64,000 nucleotides of DNA, taken from positions 186,001-250,000 of the forward strand of contig NZ_JACOMF010000003.1 of the NCBI RefSeq assembly GCF_014283215.1. Reading direction: 5' to 3'. Below the pieces are notes generated by a model that searched no databases, was not told where the DNA came from, and worked only from the letters and a program-made list of their open reading frames with translations. The position numbers and the translations under genes are program-made. Positions 26,111 to 35,113 of the stretch are shown here, one piece after another. How positions within the stretch are numbered: position 1 is the stretch's first letter; each line of letters starts with the position of its first letter. The DNA comes from Siccirubricoccus deserti (lineage in GTDB: Bacteria; Pseudomonadota; Alphaproteobacteria; Acetobacterales; Acetobacteraceae).

Positions 26111-26685
26111 GTCGCCGGCTCCAGCAGATGGCAGAGCGCGGCATGCATCTCGGCCCGCTCCACCTCGGTCGGGGTATAGAGGCCGAAGACGCGGGCCATG
26201 AACAGTCCGTCGCCGGCGGCCATGATAGCGCCGCCATGGCCCGGCTTCAGGCCATCCGCCGCCACCGCCGCCCGCATCCGGGCGATCACCGCGCGAATCG
26301 GGCCGAGCAGCGCCGGATCATGGTGGAAGGCGGCGAGGAACACCGCGGCGGCGCGGTCGCAGCGCTCGTTCACCGCCTCCGGCGTCAGCTCGAAGGCCCA
26401 GGCCAGCATGGCGCGGGCGACGCGGCCGGGGCCTTCCGGCTGGCTGGCGACGCAAGCCTCGAAATCCTGCCCGATCCATTCGGCCAGGCGGGCGAGCAGC
26501 CCGGTCAGCAGCGCCTCCTTGGACGCGAAATGGTAGAGCAGCCCGCCCTTGGAGACCCCCGCCGCCTTCGCCGCCGCATCCAGGGTGAGGCCAGCGACGC
26601 CGCGAGCGCGGACGATGGCCTCGGTCGCGTCGAGGATGCGGGTGCGGGCGTCGGGCTGCGGGGCCGTTGCGGCAACGGTGGACAT
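26107..26685 (-). CDS. TetR/AcrR-family repressor of the dev-like exporter operon
   Basis: 192 aa. The N-terminal helix-turn-helix (ARTRILDATEAIVRARGVAGLTLDAAAKAAGVSKGGLLYHFASKEALLTGLL) is the canonical TetR domain; GVSKGGLLYHF is its recognition helix. The C-terminal half is the ligand domain, of the type found in small AcrR-like regulators. It is the first gene of a five-gene coupled operon and is preceded by two strong palindromes, so it most likely represses its own operon until an exported compound is bound. Confidence 0.94.
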   Translation of the reverse strand: MSTVAATAPQPDARTRILDATEAIVRARGVAGLTLDAAAKAAGVSKGGLLYHFASKEALLTGLLARLAEWIGQDFEACVASQPEGPGRVARAMLAWAFELTPEAVNERCDRAAAVFLAAFHHDPALLGPIRAVIARMRAAVAADGLKPGHGGAIMAAGDGLFMARVFGLYTPTEVERAEMHAALCHLLEPAT

Positions 26686-26698
26686 GTTCCAAAGCTAT

Positions 26699-26712
26699 AC
26701 CGTCTGGACGGT
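26699..26712. promoter_or_regulatory. TetR operator 1
   Basis: ACCGTCTGGACGGT, a 14-bp inverted repeat with one mismatch at its centre, 14 bp upstream of the tetR start. It is one of two near-identical palindromes whose centres are 20 bp apart (two helical turns), the geometry for two dimers binding the same face of DNA. Confidence 0.75.
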
Positions 26713-26718
26713 CAGTCA

Positions 26719-26732
26719 ACCGTCCGGACGGT
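26719..26732. promoter_or_regulatory. TetR operator 2
   Basis: ACCGTCCGGACGGT, a perfect 14-bp palindrome. On the minus strand TTGACT lies between the two operators and could be the -35 element of the tetR-dev promoter, with TATAGC downstream as a poorly spaced -10. The promoter elements are tentative; the palindromes are clear. Confidence 0.8.
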
Positions 26733-26781
26733 ACAGCACGTATAGTTCACCACGGACGCGGCGGATCGAGACCCCGCAAAG

Positions 26782-28026
26782 CTACCGCGGCACCCGCACG
26801 GTCACCAGGATCGCCGCCCCCACCGCCAGGAACACCACCACCGTCGCCATGCCGGCGCGCTGGCTTGCCGTCAGCGCGGTGACCCCGGTCAGCACCAATG
26901 GGCCGAGGAAGCTGGTCGCCCGGCCGGAGAGGGCGAACAGCCCGAAATACGCCGTCACCTCCGCCGGCGGGGCGAGCCGGGCCATCAGCGTCCGGCTGGC
27001 GGCCTGGGCCGGTCCGGTGAAGACGCCGAGGCACAGCGCCAGCACCCAGAAGGTCGGCTTGCCCACCGCCACCAGAAGCCCGCTGCTGAGCAGGATCAGC
27101 GCCAGCAGCGCCAGTAGCACTGTGCGCTGCGAGCCCATCCGGTCCTCCAGCAGCCCGAAGCCGGCGGCGCCGAGGCCGGCGGTCACATTCAGGGCGATGC
27201 CGAAGACCAGGATCTCCTCGAATCCCATGCCGAAGACGCCGGCGGCGTAGATGGCGCCGAAGGCGAACAAGGTGTTCAGCCCATCGGTGTAGAACAGTCG
27301 GGCGAGCAGGAAGCGCGCCATTACCGGGTTGCGCGGCAGCAGCCGCAGCACGCTGAATATCTCCGCCAGCCCGGCCCGCATCGCCACCCCCCAGCCCAGC
27401 TTCGGGCCCGGCGGATCGGGCAGCGCCAGCAGCACCGGCCAGGCAAACAGCGCCACCCACAGCGCCACCAGCAACGCCGTCGCCCGCACATGCTCGGCGC
27501 TGTCGCGATCGAGGCCGAGCGGCGAGGGGTCCGGCCGCACCAGCAGCAGCAGCGCCACGACAAGGCAGGCGAGGCCGCCGGCATAGCCGAGCCCCCATGC
27601 AAGGCCGGAGACGCGGCCGATCTCACCCGGTCGCGCCACCTGCGGCAGCATCGCATTGTAGAACACCGTCCCCAGCTCGAACGCCACCGTCGCCACGCCG
27701 ACGCAGAGCAGCGCCCAGAGGGTGAAGCCGGGGTCCGGTCGGGCGAACCAGATCCCCGCCGTTGCCACCACCATCACCCCGGTGCAGGCGCCGAGCATCC
27801 GTCGCCGCCGCCCGCCGACATCCGCCACCGCGCCGAGCAGCGGAGAGAGCAGCGCGATCGCCAGCCCTGCCACGGTCTGCATCCATCCCCATTGCGCCTG
27901 GCCGGTGGCTGGGTCCGGGGCGATGCCCTGGGTGAAATAGGCGGCAATGACGAAGCTGGAGACGAGGGTGGGGAAGGCGCTGTTCGCCCAGTCGTAAAGG
28001 GCCCAGGCCCAGGCCTTGCGGCTCAT
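26782..28026 (-). CDS. MFS transporter, UMF1/Atg22-like
   Basis: 414 aa, about 12 membrane helices. AWALYDWANSAFPTLVSSFVIAAYF is the signature start of the UMF1 (Atg22/BtlA-like) MFS group. Further blocks are GAVADVGGRRRRMLGACTG, FYNAMLPQVARPGEIGRVSGLAWGLGYAGGL and FLLARLFYTDGLNTLFAFGAIYAAGVFGM. In yeast Atg22 releases amino acids from the vacuole; bacterial substrates are unknown. The start overlaps the mug stop by 4 nt, so it belongs to the gdh-mug-MFS unit. A link with glutamate metabolism is a guess. Confidence 0.9.
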   Translation of the reverse strand: MSRKAWAWALYDWANSAFPTLVSSFVIAAYFTQGIAPDPATGQAQWGWMQTVAGLAIALLSPLLGAVADVGGRRRRMLGACTGVMVVATAGIWFARPDPGFTLWALLCVGVATVAFELGTVFYNAMLPQVARPGEIGRVSGLAWGLGYAGGLACLVVALLLLVRPDPSPLGLDRDSAEHVRATALLVALWVALFAWPVLLALPDPPGPKLGWGVAMRAGLAEIFSVLRLLPRNPVMARFLLARLFYTDGLNTLFAFGAIYAAGVFGMGFEEILVFGIALNVTAGLGAAGFGLLEDRMGSQRTVLLALLALILLSSGLLVAVGKPTFWVLALCLGVFTGPAQAASRTLMARLAPPAEVTAYFGLFALSGRATSFLGPLVLTGVTALTASQRAGMATVVVFLAVGAAILVTVRVPR

Positions 28027-28556
28027 GCCGGCAGCGCCGCCGCGAAATCCGCCCAGGCCTGCCGCTGCCGCCGCCAATGGCCATTGGCCGCCGAGGGCGA
28101 GGGCAGCACATGCACCGGCGGGAAATCGGCAATCACCGCCGGGCCGAAGCTGATGGCGCCAAGCGGCCGGCCGAGCGCAAGGCTGGCGGCGCGCTTGCTG
28201 GTGAAGGCGACGGCGCCGGGCCGGCAGGCGCGGATGGCGGCGAAGAAGCGGGGCAGGTCGAAATCCTCCGGCGTCAGCCCCTTGTCCATCCCATGGGCGA
28301 ATTTGGCCAGATCGGTGAAGCCGATCCCATGCCTCGCGGCCTCCAGGAATCGCTCCGGCGGCAGCGGCGCTGGGATGAGGCCGAGTTCCGCCAGGGTCGG
28401 CCAAAAGCGGTTGCCCGGCCCGGCGTAATAGGCGCCGATCCGGGCGGAGCGGGTCCCCGCGGCGGTGCCGCAGAACACCACGCGCAGGCCGGGAGGCAGC
28501 ACATCGGGCAGCACCTCCCGCCGCCCTGCCGTGCCACGGTCCGGGGCGCCGCTCAT
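28023..28556 (-). CDS. mug: G/U mismatch-specific uracil-DNA glycosylase (MUG/TDG family)
   Basis: 177 aa. Removes uracil (and some alkylated bases) mispaired with guanine, in base excision repair. The active-site block VVFCGTAAGTRSARIGAYYAGPGNRFWPTLAELGL (about residues 26-60) is typical, with the second motif VLPSPSAAN near 149-157. In E. coli Mug the catalytic Asn sits in GINPG; here the matching position reads GTAAG, so the water-activating Asn is absent, as in other members of the family, some of which are still active. It is coupled by 4 nt to gdh upstream and to the MFS gene downstream. Confidence 0.9.
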   Translation of the reverse strand: MSGAPDRGTAGRREVLPDVLPPGLRVVFCGTAAGTRSARIGAYYAGPGNRFWPTLAELGLIPAPLPPERFLEAARHGIGFTDLAKFAHGMDKGLTPEDFDLPRFFAAIRACRPGAVAFTSKRAASLALGRPLGAISFGPAVIADFPPVHVLPSPSAANGHWRRQRQAWADFAAALPA

Positions 28557-31500
28557 CCGAGTGCGCGCAATCCCCGCACCGCGACGCCGATGGCGGCGAG
28601 GTCGCCGGCCAGCACCGCCTCCTGCGCCAGCGGGGCGAAGCCGCCGGCGGGCGGTGCGGCGCCGCGCAGCCGTGCCGCCGCCAGCCGCGCCTGGGCGGCG
28701 CCGAGGTCCTCCAGCAGCGCCGCCCGTACCCGCGGGCCGAAGCTGCCCGGCGCCGGCGCGGCCAGCGCCGCCTGGCGCAGCGCCTCGATGTGAAAAGCCT
28801 CGCCAACCGCGCCCCAGGCGGCGGCGGCCTCCTCCGCCGCGGTGCCGGTCGCCGCGGCCAGGCGCAGGATGATCGGCGCCGCCGCCAGCCGGGGCGCGGC
28901 GGCCGCCAGCGCCACCGCCTCCTCCGGCAGCCCGGCGGCGCGCCAGGTCGCGGCCTGCGGGGCTGCCGCCGCACCCGCGAGCAGGGCGGCGATGCCGGGG
29001 CGCAGCGCGGCGAGGCTCGCCTCAAGCCCCGCCTCGGCATCGTCCAGCAGCGCCAGCGCCGCATCCTCCTGCAGCCGCCGCAGCGCCAGCAGCAGATCGA
29101 GCCGCGCCGCGGGCGGGGCGGTGCTGGCGTCGGCGGCATCCGCCGCCTGCGGCAGGCCATAGGCCTCGGCGGCCAACCAGGCGGCGCGCGCCGCCCGCAC
29201 CGGGTCGGCCGCCGCCACCAGCCGCGCCAGCCCGGCGCAGCCGAGGCGGTTGACCACGGCATTGGCCAGCGCCGTCGCCACCAGCTCCCGCCGCAGCTGG
29301 TGGCGGGCGATCAGCTCGGGGAAGCGCTGCTGCAAGGGCTTCGGGAAATAGCCCAGCAGCAGCGGCATGAAGGCCGGGTCTTCCGGCAGGCTGCTTGCCG
29401 CGATCGCCTCGGTCAGCCAGAGCTTGGCCAGCGGCAGCAGCGCGGCGATGGCCGGGCGGGCCAGCGCGTCGCCGGCGGCGATGCGGGCGGTGAGGGAGGC
29501 GGCATCGGGCAGGCCGGCCACCGCGCGGTCCAGCACGCCGGCCGCTTCCAGCCGGTCCATCAGCGCCGCCTGGGCCGGCAGCGCCGCGGCGCCGGCACGC
29601 TCCTCCAGGCTGACCGCCAGGGACTGCGCCGCATTGTCGCGCAGCACCAGCGTGCCGACCTCCTGCGTCATCTCGCGCAGCAGCGTGTCGCGCTGGCTGC
29701 GGGTCAGCCCGCCGCCGCGCTCGGCATCGGCGAGCAGGATCTTGATGTTGACCTCATGGTCGCTGGTCGAGACGCCGGCCGAATTGTCCAGCGCATCGGT
29801 GTTGATCCGGCCGCCGGTGCGGGCGAACTCCACCCGCCCCGCCTGGGTCACGGCAAGGTTCGCACCCTCTCCCACCACTCGCGCCCGCAAGGTGCCGCCG
29901 TCGACGCGGATCGGGTCGTTGGCGCGGTCGCCGGCCTCGGCATGGGTCTCGCCGGTCGCCTTCACATAGGTGCCGATGCCGCCGAAGTAGAGCAGATCCA
30001 CCGGCGCCCGCAGGATGGCGCGCATCACCTCCGCCGGCTCGGCCCGCTCGGCCTCCAGCCCCAGCATCGCCCGCACCTGGGGCGACAGCGGGATGGTCTT
30101 CTGCGTGCGCGGGAAGACGCCGCCGCCGGCCGAGATCAGCGACTGGTCGTAATCCGCCCAGGAGGACGCCGGACGCCCGAACAGCCGGGCCCGCTCGGCA
30201 TAGCTGGTATCCGGGTCGGGGTCGGGGTCGAGGAAGATGTGGCGGTGATCGAAGGCGGCGACGAGCCGCGTCTTCCGGCTGATCAGCAACCCATTGCCGA
30301 AGACGTCGCCGGACATGTCGCCGACGCCGGCGCAGGTGAACTCCCGCGTGAAAATGTCGTGGCCCGCCTCCGCGAAGTGCCGCGCCACCATCACCCAGGC
30401 GCCGCGCGCGGTGATGCCCATGCCCTTGTGGTCGTAGCCGGCGGAGCCGCCGCTGGCGAAGGCATCATCCAGCCAGAAGCCGTATTCCGCGGCCAGGCCA
30501 TTGGCGATGTCGCTGAAGCGGGCGGTGCCCTTGTCGGCGGCGACGACCAGATAGGGGTCGTCGCCGTCGCGCCGCACCACCTGCGGCGGCGGTACCACCC
30601 GGCCCTCGACGAGGTTGTCGGTGATGTCGAGCATGCCGCGCACCAGGATGCGGTAGCATTCGGTGCCCTCCGCCTGGAACGCTTCGCGCTCCGTCGGGAT
30701 GTGCTTCAGGATGAAGCCGCCCTTGGCGCCGGTTGGCACGATGACGACGTTCTTCACCCGCTGGGCCTTCATCAGCCCGAGGATCTCGGTGCGGTAATCC
30801 TCCCGCCGGTCGGACCAGCGGATGCCGCCGCGCGCCACCGGGCCGGCGCGGAGATGCGTGCCCTCCATGCGCGGCGAATGGACAAAGATCTCCCGCCATG
30901 GCCGCGGCGCCGGCATCTCCCCCGCCGCGGCGCTGTCGATCTTCAGCGACAGCCACGCCTTGTCCTGGAACCAATTGGTTCGCAGCACCGCATCCAGCAG
31001 CAGCCGCAGGCGGGAGAGGATGCGGTCCTCGTCCGGGTTGGCCACGCCATCCAGCAGCGCCGCCCATTCTTCCCGCAGCGCCGCCTCGTCGCGCCCGGCG
31101 GCATCCGGGGCGAAGCGGGCATGGAACAGCGCCACCAGCAGCCGCGCCGCTTCGGGATGCGCGGTCAGCGCCGCCTCCACCGCCTCCTGCGCGAAGCCGA
31201 AGCCCACCTGCTTCAGCCAGCGGAACATCGCCCGCAGCAGCCAGCATTCGCGCCAGGAGAGGCCGGCGCGCAGCACCAGCCGGTTGAACCCATCCGCTTC
31301 CGCCCGGCCTTCCAGCAGCGCCGCCAGCGCCTCCAGCAGCAGCGGGAAGCGCGCCTCCTCGGCCGGGACGCGCGGCTGCAGGGCGAAGACATGCAGCACC
31401 AGCGGTTCCGCATCGGCCGGCGTCAGCCGGTGCGGCACCTCCTCGATGGCGCGCAGGTCGAGGCTTTCGAACAGCGGCAGGGCATCGGCCAGCGGCAGCG

Positions 31501-33223
31501 GCTCGCGCGGGCTGGCGAGGCGCAGCACCAGCCCGGAACTGCCCGGCGGTCGGTCCAGCGCGGCGGCGGGGCGGCCCTCGGCCAGGGCGCGTTCGGCCAG
31601 CGCCAGGTCGGCGACGCCCTGCTGGCCGGTGGCGGTGTCGCGGTAGGCTGGCGGGAAGGCGTCGCGCCAGCGGGAAAGCGCCGGCGCGGCGCCACTCTCG
31701 CCGCGCTCGGCCGCCAGCGCCTCGCCCAGGCGGTCGGGGAAGCTGCGGGCCGCCTGGGCGATGGCGGATTCCAGCGCCGCGTCGTCCACCACCGGCGTCA
31801 CCGCCGGGTCGGTGCCGATGATGTAGTGGATGCGGGCCAGAGGCGCGTCGCCGAGGGCGATGTAGAAGGCGCTGAGATGGCCGCCGAAGGCCCGCGCCAG
31901 CATCCCCCCCACCCGCTCCCGCAGCCTGGTGTCGAAGGTGTCCCGCGGCAGCCAGGCGATGGCCGAGACGAAGCGGCCGAAGGGGTCGCGCCGCAGCACC
32001 AGCGCCGGGCGCGGCCGGATCTGCAAATCGAGGGCGCGGCGTGCGGCGGCCAGGATTTCCGCCTCCGAAGCCTGGAACAGCTCGTCGCGCGGCCAGGTGT
32101 CGAGGATGTTGCGCAGCGCGCGGCCGTCATGCGCCTCCGGGTCCAGGCCGGCGGCGGCCAGGATGCGGGCGACCTTGCCGGCGAGCATCGGGATGCTGCG
32201 CGGGTTGCGGTTGTAGGCCGCGGCGGCGAAGAGGCCGAGGAAGATCCGCACGCCGGCGACCCGCCCATCGGCGCCGAAGGTCCGCGTCGCCACCACATCG
32301 GCATGCTGCGGCCGGTGCACGGTGCTGCGCATATTGGCCTTGGCGACGGTGACCGGCACCGGATCGGTCAGCGCCGCCCGCACCGCGGCGGAGGGCGAGG
32401 CCGGGTTGCGCAGCGCATCGAACACCGGCAGCGCCGGGTCGCGCAGCAGGCCGAGGTTCTCCGCCGCCACCGCGGTGACACCGCCCTCCGGCGCCAGCGC
32501 GAGCCGGCGGTGGCCGAGCAGCACGTAGTTGTCCTCGGCCAGCCAACGCAGGAAGGCGGCGGCCTCCGGTTCGGCGCCGGGCGGGGCGGCGGCGATCTCC
32601 CGCTCCGCCTCGTGCAGCAGCGTCGCCATGGCGGGGAAGTCGGCGACCGCCTGGCGGGTGTCGGCCATGGCGCGGGCCAGCGCCGCCTCCAGCGCCGACC
32701 AGTCGCCGGCGGCCTGGCCGGGCAGCAGCGCCGCTGGTACCGCACCGAGGGTGATGCGCATCAGGCTCTCGGGCGGAGCGCCTGGGGCCTCCAGCGCCAG
32801 CAGCCTGCCTTGGGCGTCGCGCTGCGCCGGCAGCACCGGGTGCAGCAGCTGCCGCACCACCCGCCCCTGCCGTGCCAGGGCGCCAAGGGCGCTGTCCACC
32901 AGGAAGGGCATGTCGTCGGTGACGATCTCGGCGACCGCATGCGGGCCCTGCGCCGGGCCGGGCGGCAACACCCGCACCCGGGCGGTGCCCGGCGGCCGTT
33001 CGCGGGCGAAGGCGAAGAGGCTGGCGGCGGCGCCGGCCACCGCCTCGGCCGGCAGGGTGGCCAGCTCGGCGGTCGGCACCCCCTCATGGAGGGCGTGCAG
33101 CAGCCGGACCGTATCGGGCGGAAGGTCCGGCGCCAGGCGGTGCAGCGCCTCCTCCGCCACCCGGAGCAGCTCGCGCCGGGCGGTGTCGCCCGCCATTTCC
33201 GCATTGGCGGCAAGATCGGTCAT
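28553..33223 (-). CDS. gdh: NAD-specific glutamate dehydrogenase, large (180-kDa class)
   Basis: 1556 aa, the expected size of the class found in Streptomyces, Pseudomonas (GdhB) and alphaproteobacteria. It catalyses oxidative deamination of glutamate to 2-oxoglutarate. A long N-terminal ACT-like regulatory part precedes the catalytic region near residues 780-1150: GPVARGGIRWSDRREDYRTEILGLMKAQRVKNVVIVPTGAKGGF contains the substrate lysines, and YDHKGMGITARGAW, CAGVGDMSGDVFGNG and GEGANLAVTQAGR are the nucleotide-binding part. The start at 33223 has GGAGG seven bases upstream; the reading frame further upstream is antisense to the JmjC gene. It overlaps mug by 4 nt at its end. Confidence 0.96.
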   Translation of the reverse strand: MTDLAANAEMAGDTARRELLRVAEEALHRLAPDLPPDTVRLLHALHEGVPTAELATLPAEAVAGAAASLFAFARERPPGTARVRVLPPGPAQGPHAVAEIVTDDMPFLVDSALGALARQGRVVRQLLHPVLPAQRDAQGRLLALEAPGAPPESLMRITLGAVPAALLPGQAAGDWSALEAALARAMADTRQAVADFPAMATLLHEAEREIAAAPPGAEPEAAAFLRWLAEDNYVLLGHRRLALAPEGGVTAVAAENLGLLRDPALPVFDALRNPASPSAAVRAALTDPVPVTVAKANMRSTVHRPQHADVVATRTFGADGRVAGVRIFLGLFAAAAYNRNPRSIPMLAGKVARILAAAGLDPEAHDGRALRNILDTWPRDELFQASEAEILAAARRALDLQIRPRPALVLRRDPFGRFVSAIAWLPRDTFDTRLRERVGGMLARAFGGHLSAFYIALGDAPLARIHYIIGTDPAVTPVVDDAALESAIAQAARSFPDRLGEALAAERGESGAAPALSRWRDAFPPAYRDTATGQQGVADLALAERALAEGRPAAALDRPPGSSGLVLRLASPREPLPLADALPLFESLDLRAIEEVPHRLTPADAEPLVLHVFALQPRVPAEEARFPLLLEALAALLEGRAEADGFNRLVLRAGLSWRECWLLRAMFRWLKQVGFGFAQEAVEAALTAHPEAARLLVALFHARFAPDAAGRDEAALREEWAALLDGVANPDEDRILSRLRLLLDAVLRTNWFQDKAWLSLKIDSAAAGEMPAPRPWREIFVHSPRMEGTHLRAGPVARGGIRWSDRREDYRTEILGLMKAQRVKNVVIVPTGAKGGFILKHIPTEREAFQAEGTECYRILVRGMLDITDNLVEGRVVPPPQVVRRDGDDPYLVVAADKGTARFSDIANGLAAEYGFWLDDAFASGGSAGYDHKGMGITARGAWVMVARHFAEAGHDIFTREFTCAGVGDMSGDVFGNGLLISRKTRLVAAFDHRHIFLDPDPDPDTSYAERARLFGRPASSWADYDQSLISAGGGVFPRTQKTIPLSPQVRAMLGLEAERAEPAEVMRAILRAPVDLLYFGGIGTYVKATGETHAEAGDRANDPIRVDGGTLRARVVGEGANLAVTQAGRVEFARTGGRINTDALDNSAGVSTSDHEVNIKILLADAERGGGLTRSQRDTLLREMTQEVGTLVLRDNAAQSLAVSLEERAGAAALPAQAALMDRLEAAGVLDRAVAGLPDAASLTARIAAGDALARPAIAALLPLAKLWLTEAIAASSLPEDPAFMPLLLGYFPKPLQQRFPELIARHQLRRELVATALANAVVNRLGCAGLARLVAAADPVRAARAAWLAAEAYGLPQAADAADASTAPPAARLDLLLALRRLQEDAALALLDDAEAGLEASLAALRPGIAALLAGAAAAPQAATWRAAGLPEEAVALAAAAPRLAAAPIILRLAAATGTAAEEAAAAWGAVGEAFHIEALRQAALAAPAPGSFGPRVRAALLEDLGAAQARLAAARLRGAAPPAGGFAPLAQEAVLAGDLAAIGVAVRGLRALG

Positions 33224-33385
33224 CGGTGTTCCTCCGCTGCGAGGCCATCTGCGGTGGCGGGGCGGCCGTCTCAAGCCCGGATGTTGCGGAGGGGAGGCGC
33301 GACATGCTGGCCACACCTCCGCTGCACTTTCGCCACAGCCGTTGCTGAAGTGACTAAAGGCCGCGGAATCCGCTACCCTCGCGCC

Positions 33386-34603
33386 ATGACAATGACGCTC
33401 GCCGAGCTGCTCGCGCCGGTCACGCCCGAGCAATTCTTTACCGAATACCATGACCGCAAGCCGCTCTGCATTCGCGGCGGGCTGGCGAAATTCGCCCATG
33501 TGCTGTCCTGGCGGCAGATCAACCGGCTGCTGGACATGACGCATATCTGGTCCAGCCAGTCGTTGCAGCTGGTGCTGGACGGCACGCCGGTGCTGGCCGA
33601 GCAGTATTGCGGCCGCGCCACCAGCCGCGACAACACCCCGGTGCTGCAGCCTGAGGCCGCGCGGGTGCAGGACTGGGTGAAGCGCGGCGCCAGCCTGGTG
33701 CTGAACGACGTGGACAGCCTGACCCCGGGCCTCGCCGCCGTCTCCGCCGCGCTGGAGAACGCCGGGCTCGGCAAGGCGCAGGCGAATGTCTACGTCTCCT
33801 GGCAGAGCCACAAGGCCTTCCCGGCGCATTACGACACCCATGAGGTCTGGGCGGTGCAGGTGGAAGGCGAGAAGAGCTGGAATATCTGGGACGGCCGCGC
33901 CGAATGGCCGATCCCGCACCCGGCCTTCCGCAGCCAGAGCCAGGCCCATCATGAACAGGCCAAGGGCCGGCTGCGGGAGAAGCTTCTGCTGAAGGCCGGC
34001 GACCTGCTCTACCTGCCGCGCGGCTGGTATCATGACGCGCTGGCCGAGGCGCCGGCCTCGGTCCATGTCACCTATGGCGTGCATGCGCCGCTCGGGATCG
34101 ACCTGCTGACCATCCTGATGGACCGGGCGCTGGGCGATGCCGAATTCCGCAAGGCGCTGCCGCGGCAGGATGGCAGCGCCGCCGCCCGCTTCGCCCTGAC
34201 CTCCCGCGCCGGCCAACTCGGCCAGCGGCTGGCGGAGCTCTGCCGGGAGCCGAAGGTGATGGCGGTGCTGGAGCAATTCGTCGCCGATTACCGCTTCCGG
34301 CGGGGCGGCAACGACCTGCTGGCGGCGCGTGGGCTGGCGCCGGCCACCGTGGCGGCGGATGCCGAGGCGCCCGCCTTCCGGGTGCTGGCGCCCGGGGCGA
34401 AGCCGGTGCGGCGCGGCGCCGATTGGGTGCTGAAGACCGCCGCCGGAAGCCTGCCGCTGGCGCCGCAGGAGGCCGAGGCGGCGGGCTGGATCCTCGCCCG
34501 GCCGGATGTGGCGGAGCCGGAGCTGCGGGCGGCCCATCCGGCAGTGGATGCCCCGGCGCTGCTGGCCCGGCTGCGCGACGCCGGCCTGCTGGTGGGGGCA
34601 TGA
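33386..34603 (+). CDS. JmjC-domain 2-oxoglutarate/Fe(II) oxygenase (ribosomal-oxygenase-like)
   Basis: 405 aa. The cupin core holds an HxD...H iron site: H148 and D150 in PAHYDTHEVWAVQVEGEKSW, with H227 in ASVHVTYGVH (H216 in GWYHDAL is an alternative). LYLPRGWYHDALAEAPASVH is the hallmark of the JmjC hydroxylases related to YcfD/RoxA, NO66 and MINA53, which hydroxylate ribosomal proteins. A winged-helix-like C-terminus follows (about 300-400), as in those enzymes. The target protein is unknown here. The gene is divergent from gdh with a 162-bp gap, and its stop overlaps the next start by 4 nt. Confidence 0.9.
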   Translation: MTMTLAELLAPVTPEQFFTEYHDRKPLCIRGGLAKFAHVLSWRQINRLLDMTHIWSSQSLQLVLDGTPVLAEQYCGRATSRDNTPVLQPEAARVQDWVKRGASLVLNDVDSLTPGLAAVSAALENAGLGKAQANVYVSWQSHKAFPAHYDTHEVWAVQVEGEKSWNIWDGRAEWPIPHPAFRSQSQAHHEQAKGRLREKLLLKAGDLLYLPRGWYHDALAEAPASVHVTYGVHAPLGIDLLTILMDRALGDAEFRKALPRQDGSAAARFALTSRAGQLGQRLAELCREPKVMAVLEQFVADYRFRRGGNDLLAARGLAPATVAADAEAPAFRVLAPGAKPVRRGADWVLKTAAGSLPLAPQEAEAAGWILARPDVAEPELRAAHPAVDAPALLARLRDAGLLVGA

Positions 34604-35037
34604 TCCCGGCGCTGGTCCTTGCCGCCCTGCTGCTGCCAGGCGTGGCCGCGGCGCAGCCGCGCCCCTTCACCTGCGTCGGCGCCGAGCAGCTGGAGGAGGA
34701 TGTCTTCGCCATCCCTTTTCCGCGCGGCGCCGCGGCGCCGAATGAGAGCGCCCGCGCCAATCTCGACGCCGCCGCGGCGCGGGCGAAGCAGGAGCCGGAC
34801 CGGATGCTCTGCGTGCTCGGCCATGCCGGGCCGCAGGAGGGCGGGGCGCAGAGCGGCTTGCAGCTCGCGGCGCGGCGGGCCGGCGCGGTGGCCGAGCGGC
34901 TGGCGAAGCTGGGCGTGGAGCGCGACCGCATCCGCGCCGAGGCCCGCCGCGCCGCCTTCGCCCGCGGCGCGGTGCCGGAGGAGCGCAGCGTGACGGTGGT
35001 GCTGCTGCCGGCGGCGCCGTCCCAGCCGGGGCAGTAG
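34600..35037 (+). CDS. OmpA-like domain periplasmic protein
   Basis: 145 aa. Signal peptide MIPALVLAALLLPGVAAAQ; the mature part has an OmpA/MotB C-terminal fold pattern (FPRGAAAPNESARANLDAAAARAKQEPDRMLCVLGHAG; LQLAARRAGAVAERLAKLGVERDRIRAEARR). The peptidoglycan-contact Asp/Arg pair is only partly conserved (GAQSGLQLAARRAGAV has the Arg but lacks the usual NxxLSxxRA). The start overlaps the JmjC stop (ATGA). The pairing of a cytoplasmic hydroxylase with a periplasmic protein has no obvious logic. Confidence 0.75.
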   Translation: MIPALVLAALLLPGVAAAQPRPFTCVGAEQLEEDVFAIPFPRGAAAPNESARANLDAAAARAKQEPDRMLCVLGHAGPQEGGAQSGLQLAARRAGAVAERLAKLGVERDRIRAEARRAAFARGAVPEERSVTVVLLPAAPSQPGQ

Positions 35038-35113
35038 GCTGGCCACCTTTGCTGTGGGACTGGGATAAAAACCAATCAACAGTGGCTGCTGTAGGTGGGC
35101 AGCGGTGCGCGAG

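Noticed and set aside
28553-34537. A 1994-codon minus-strand frame that would extend glutamate dehydrogenase far upstream.
   Set aside because: The extra part is antisense to the JmjC gene and has no family similarity; a strong ribosome site and the canonical start lie at 33223.
28790-34603. A 1937-codon plus-strand frame covering the gdh region.
   Set aside because: It is the GC-rich shadow of gdh; only the last 405 codons (from 33386) are a real protein, the JmjC oxygenase.
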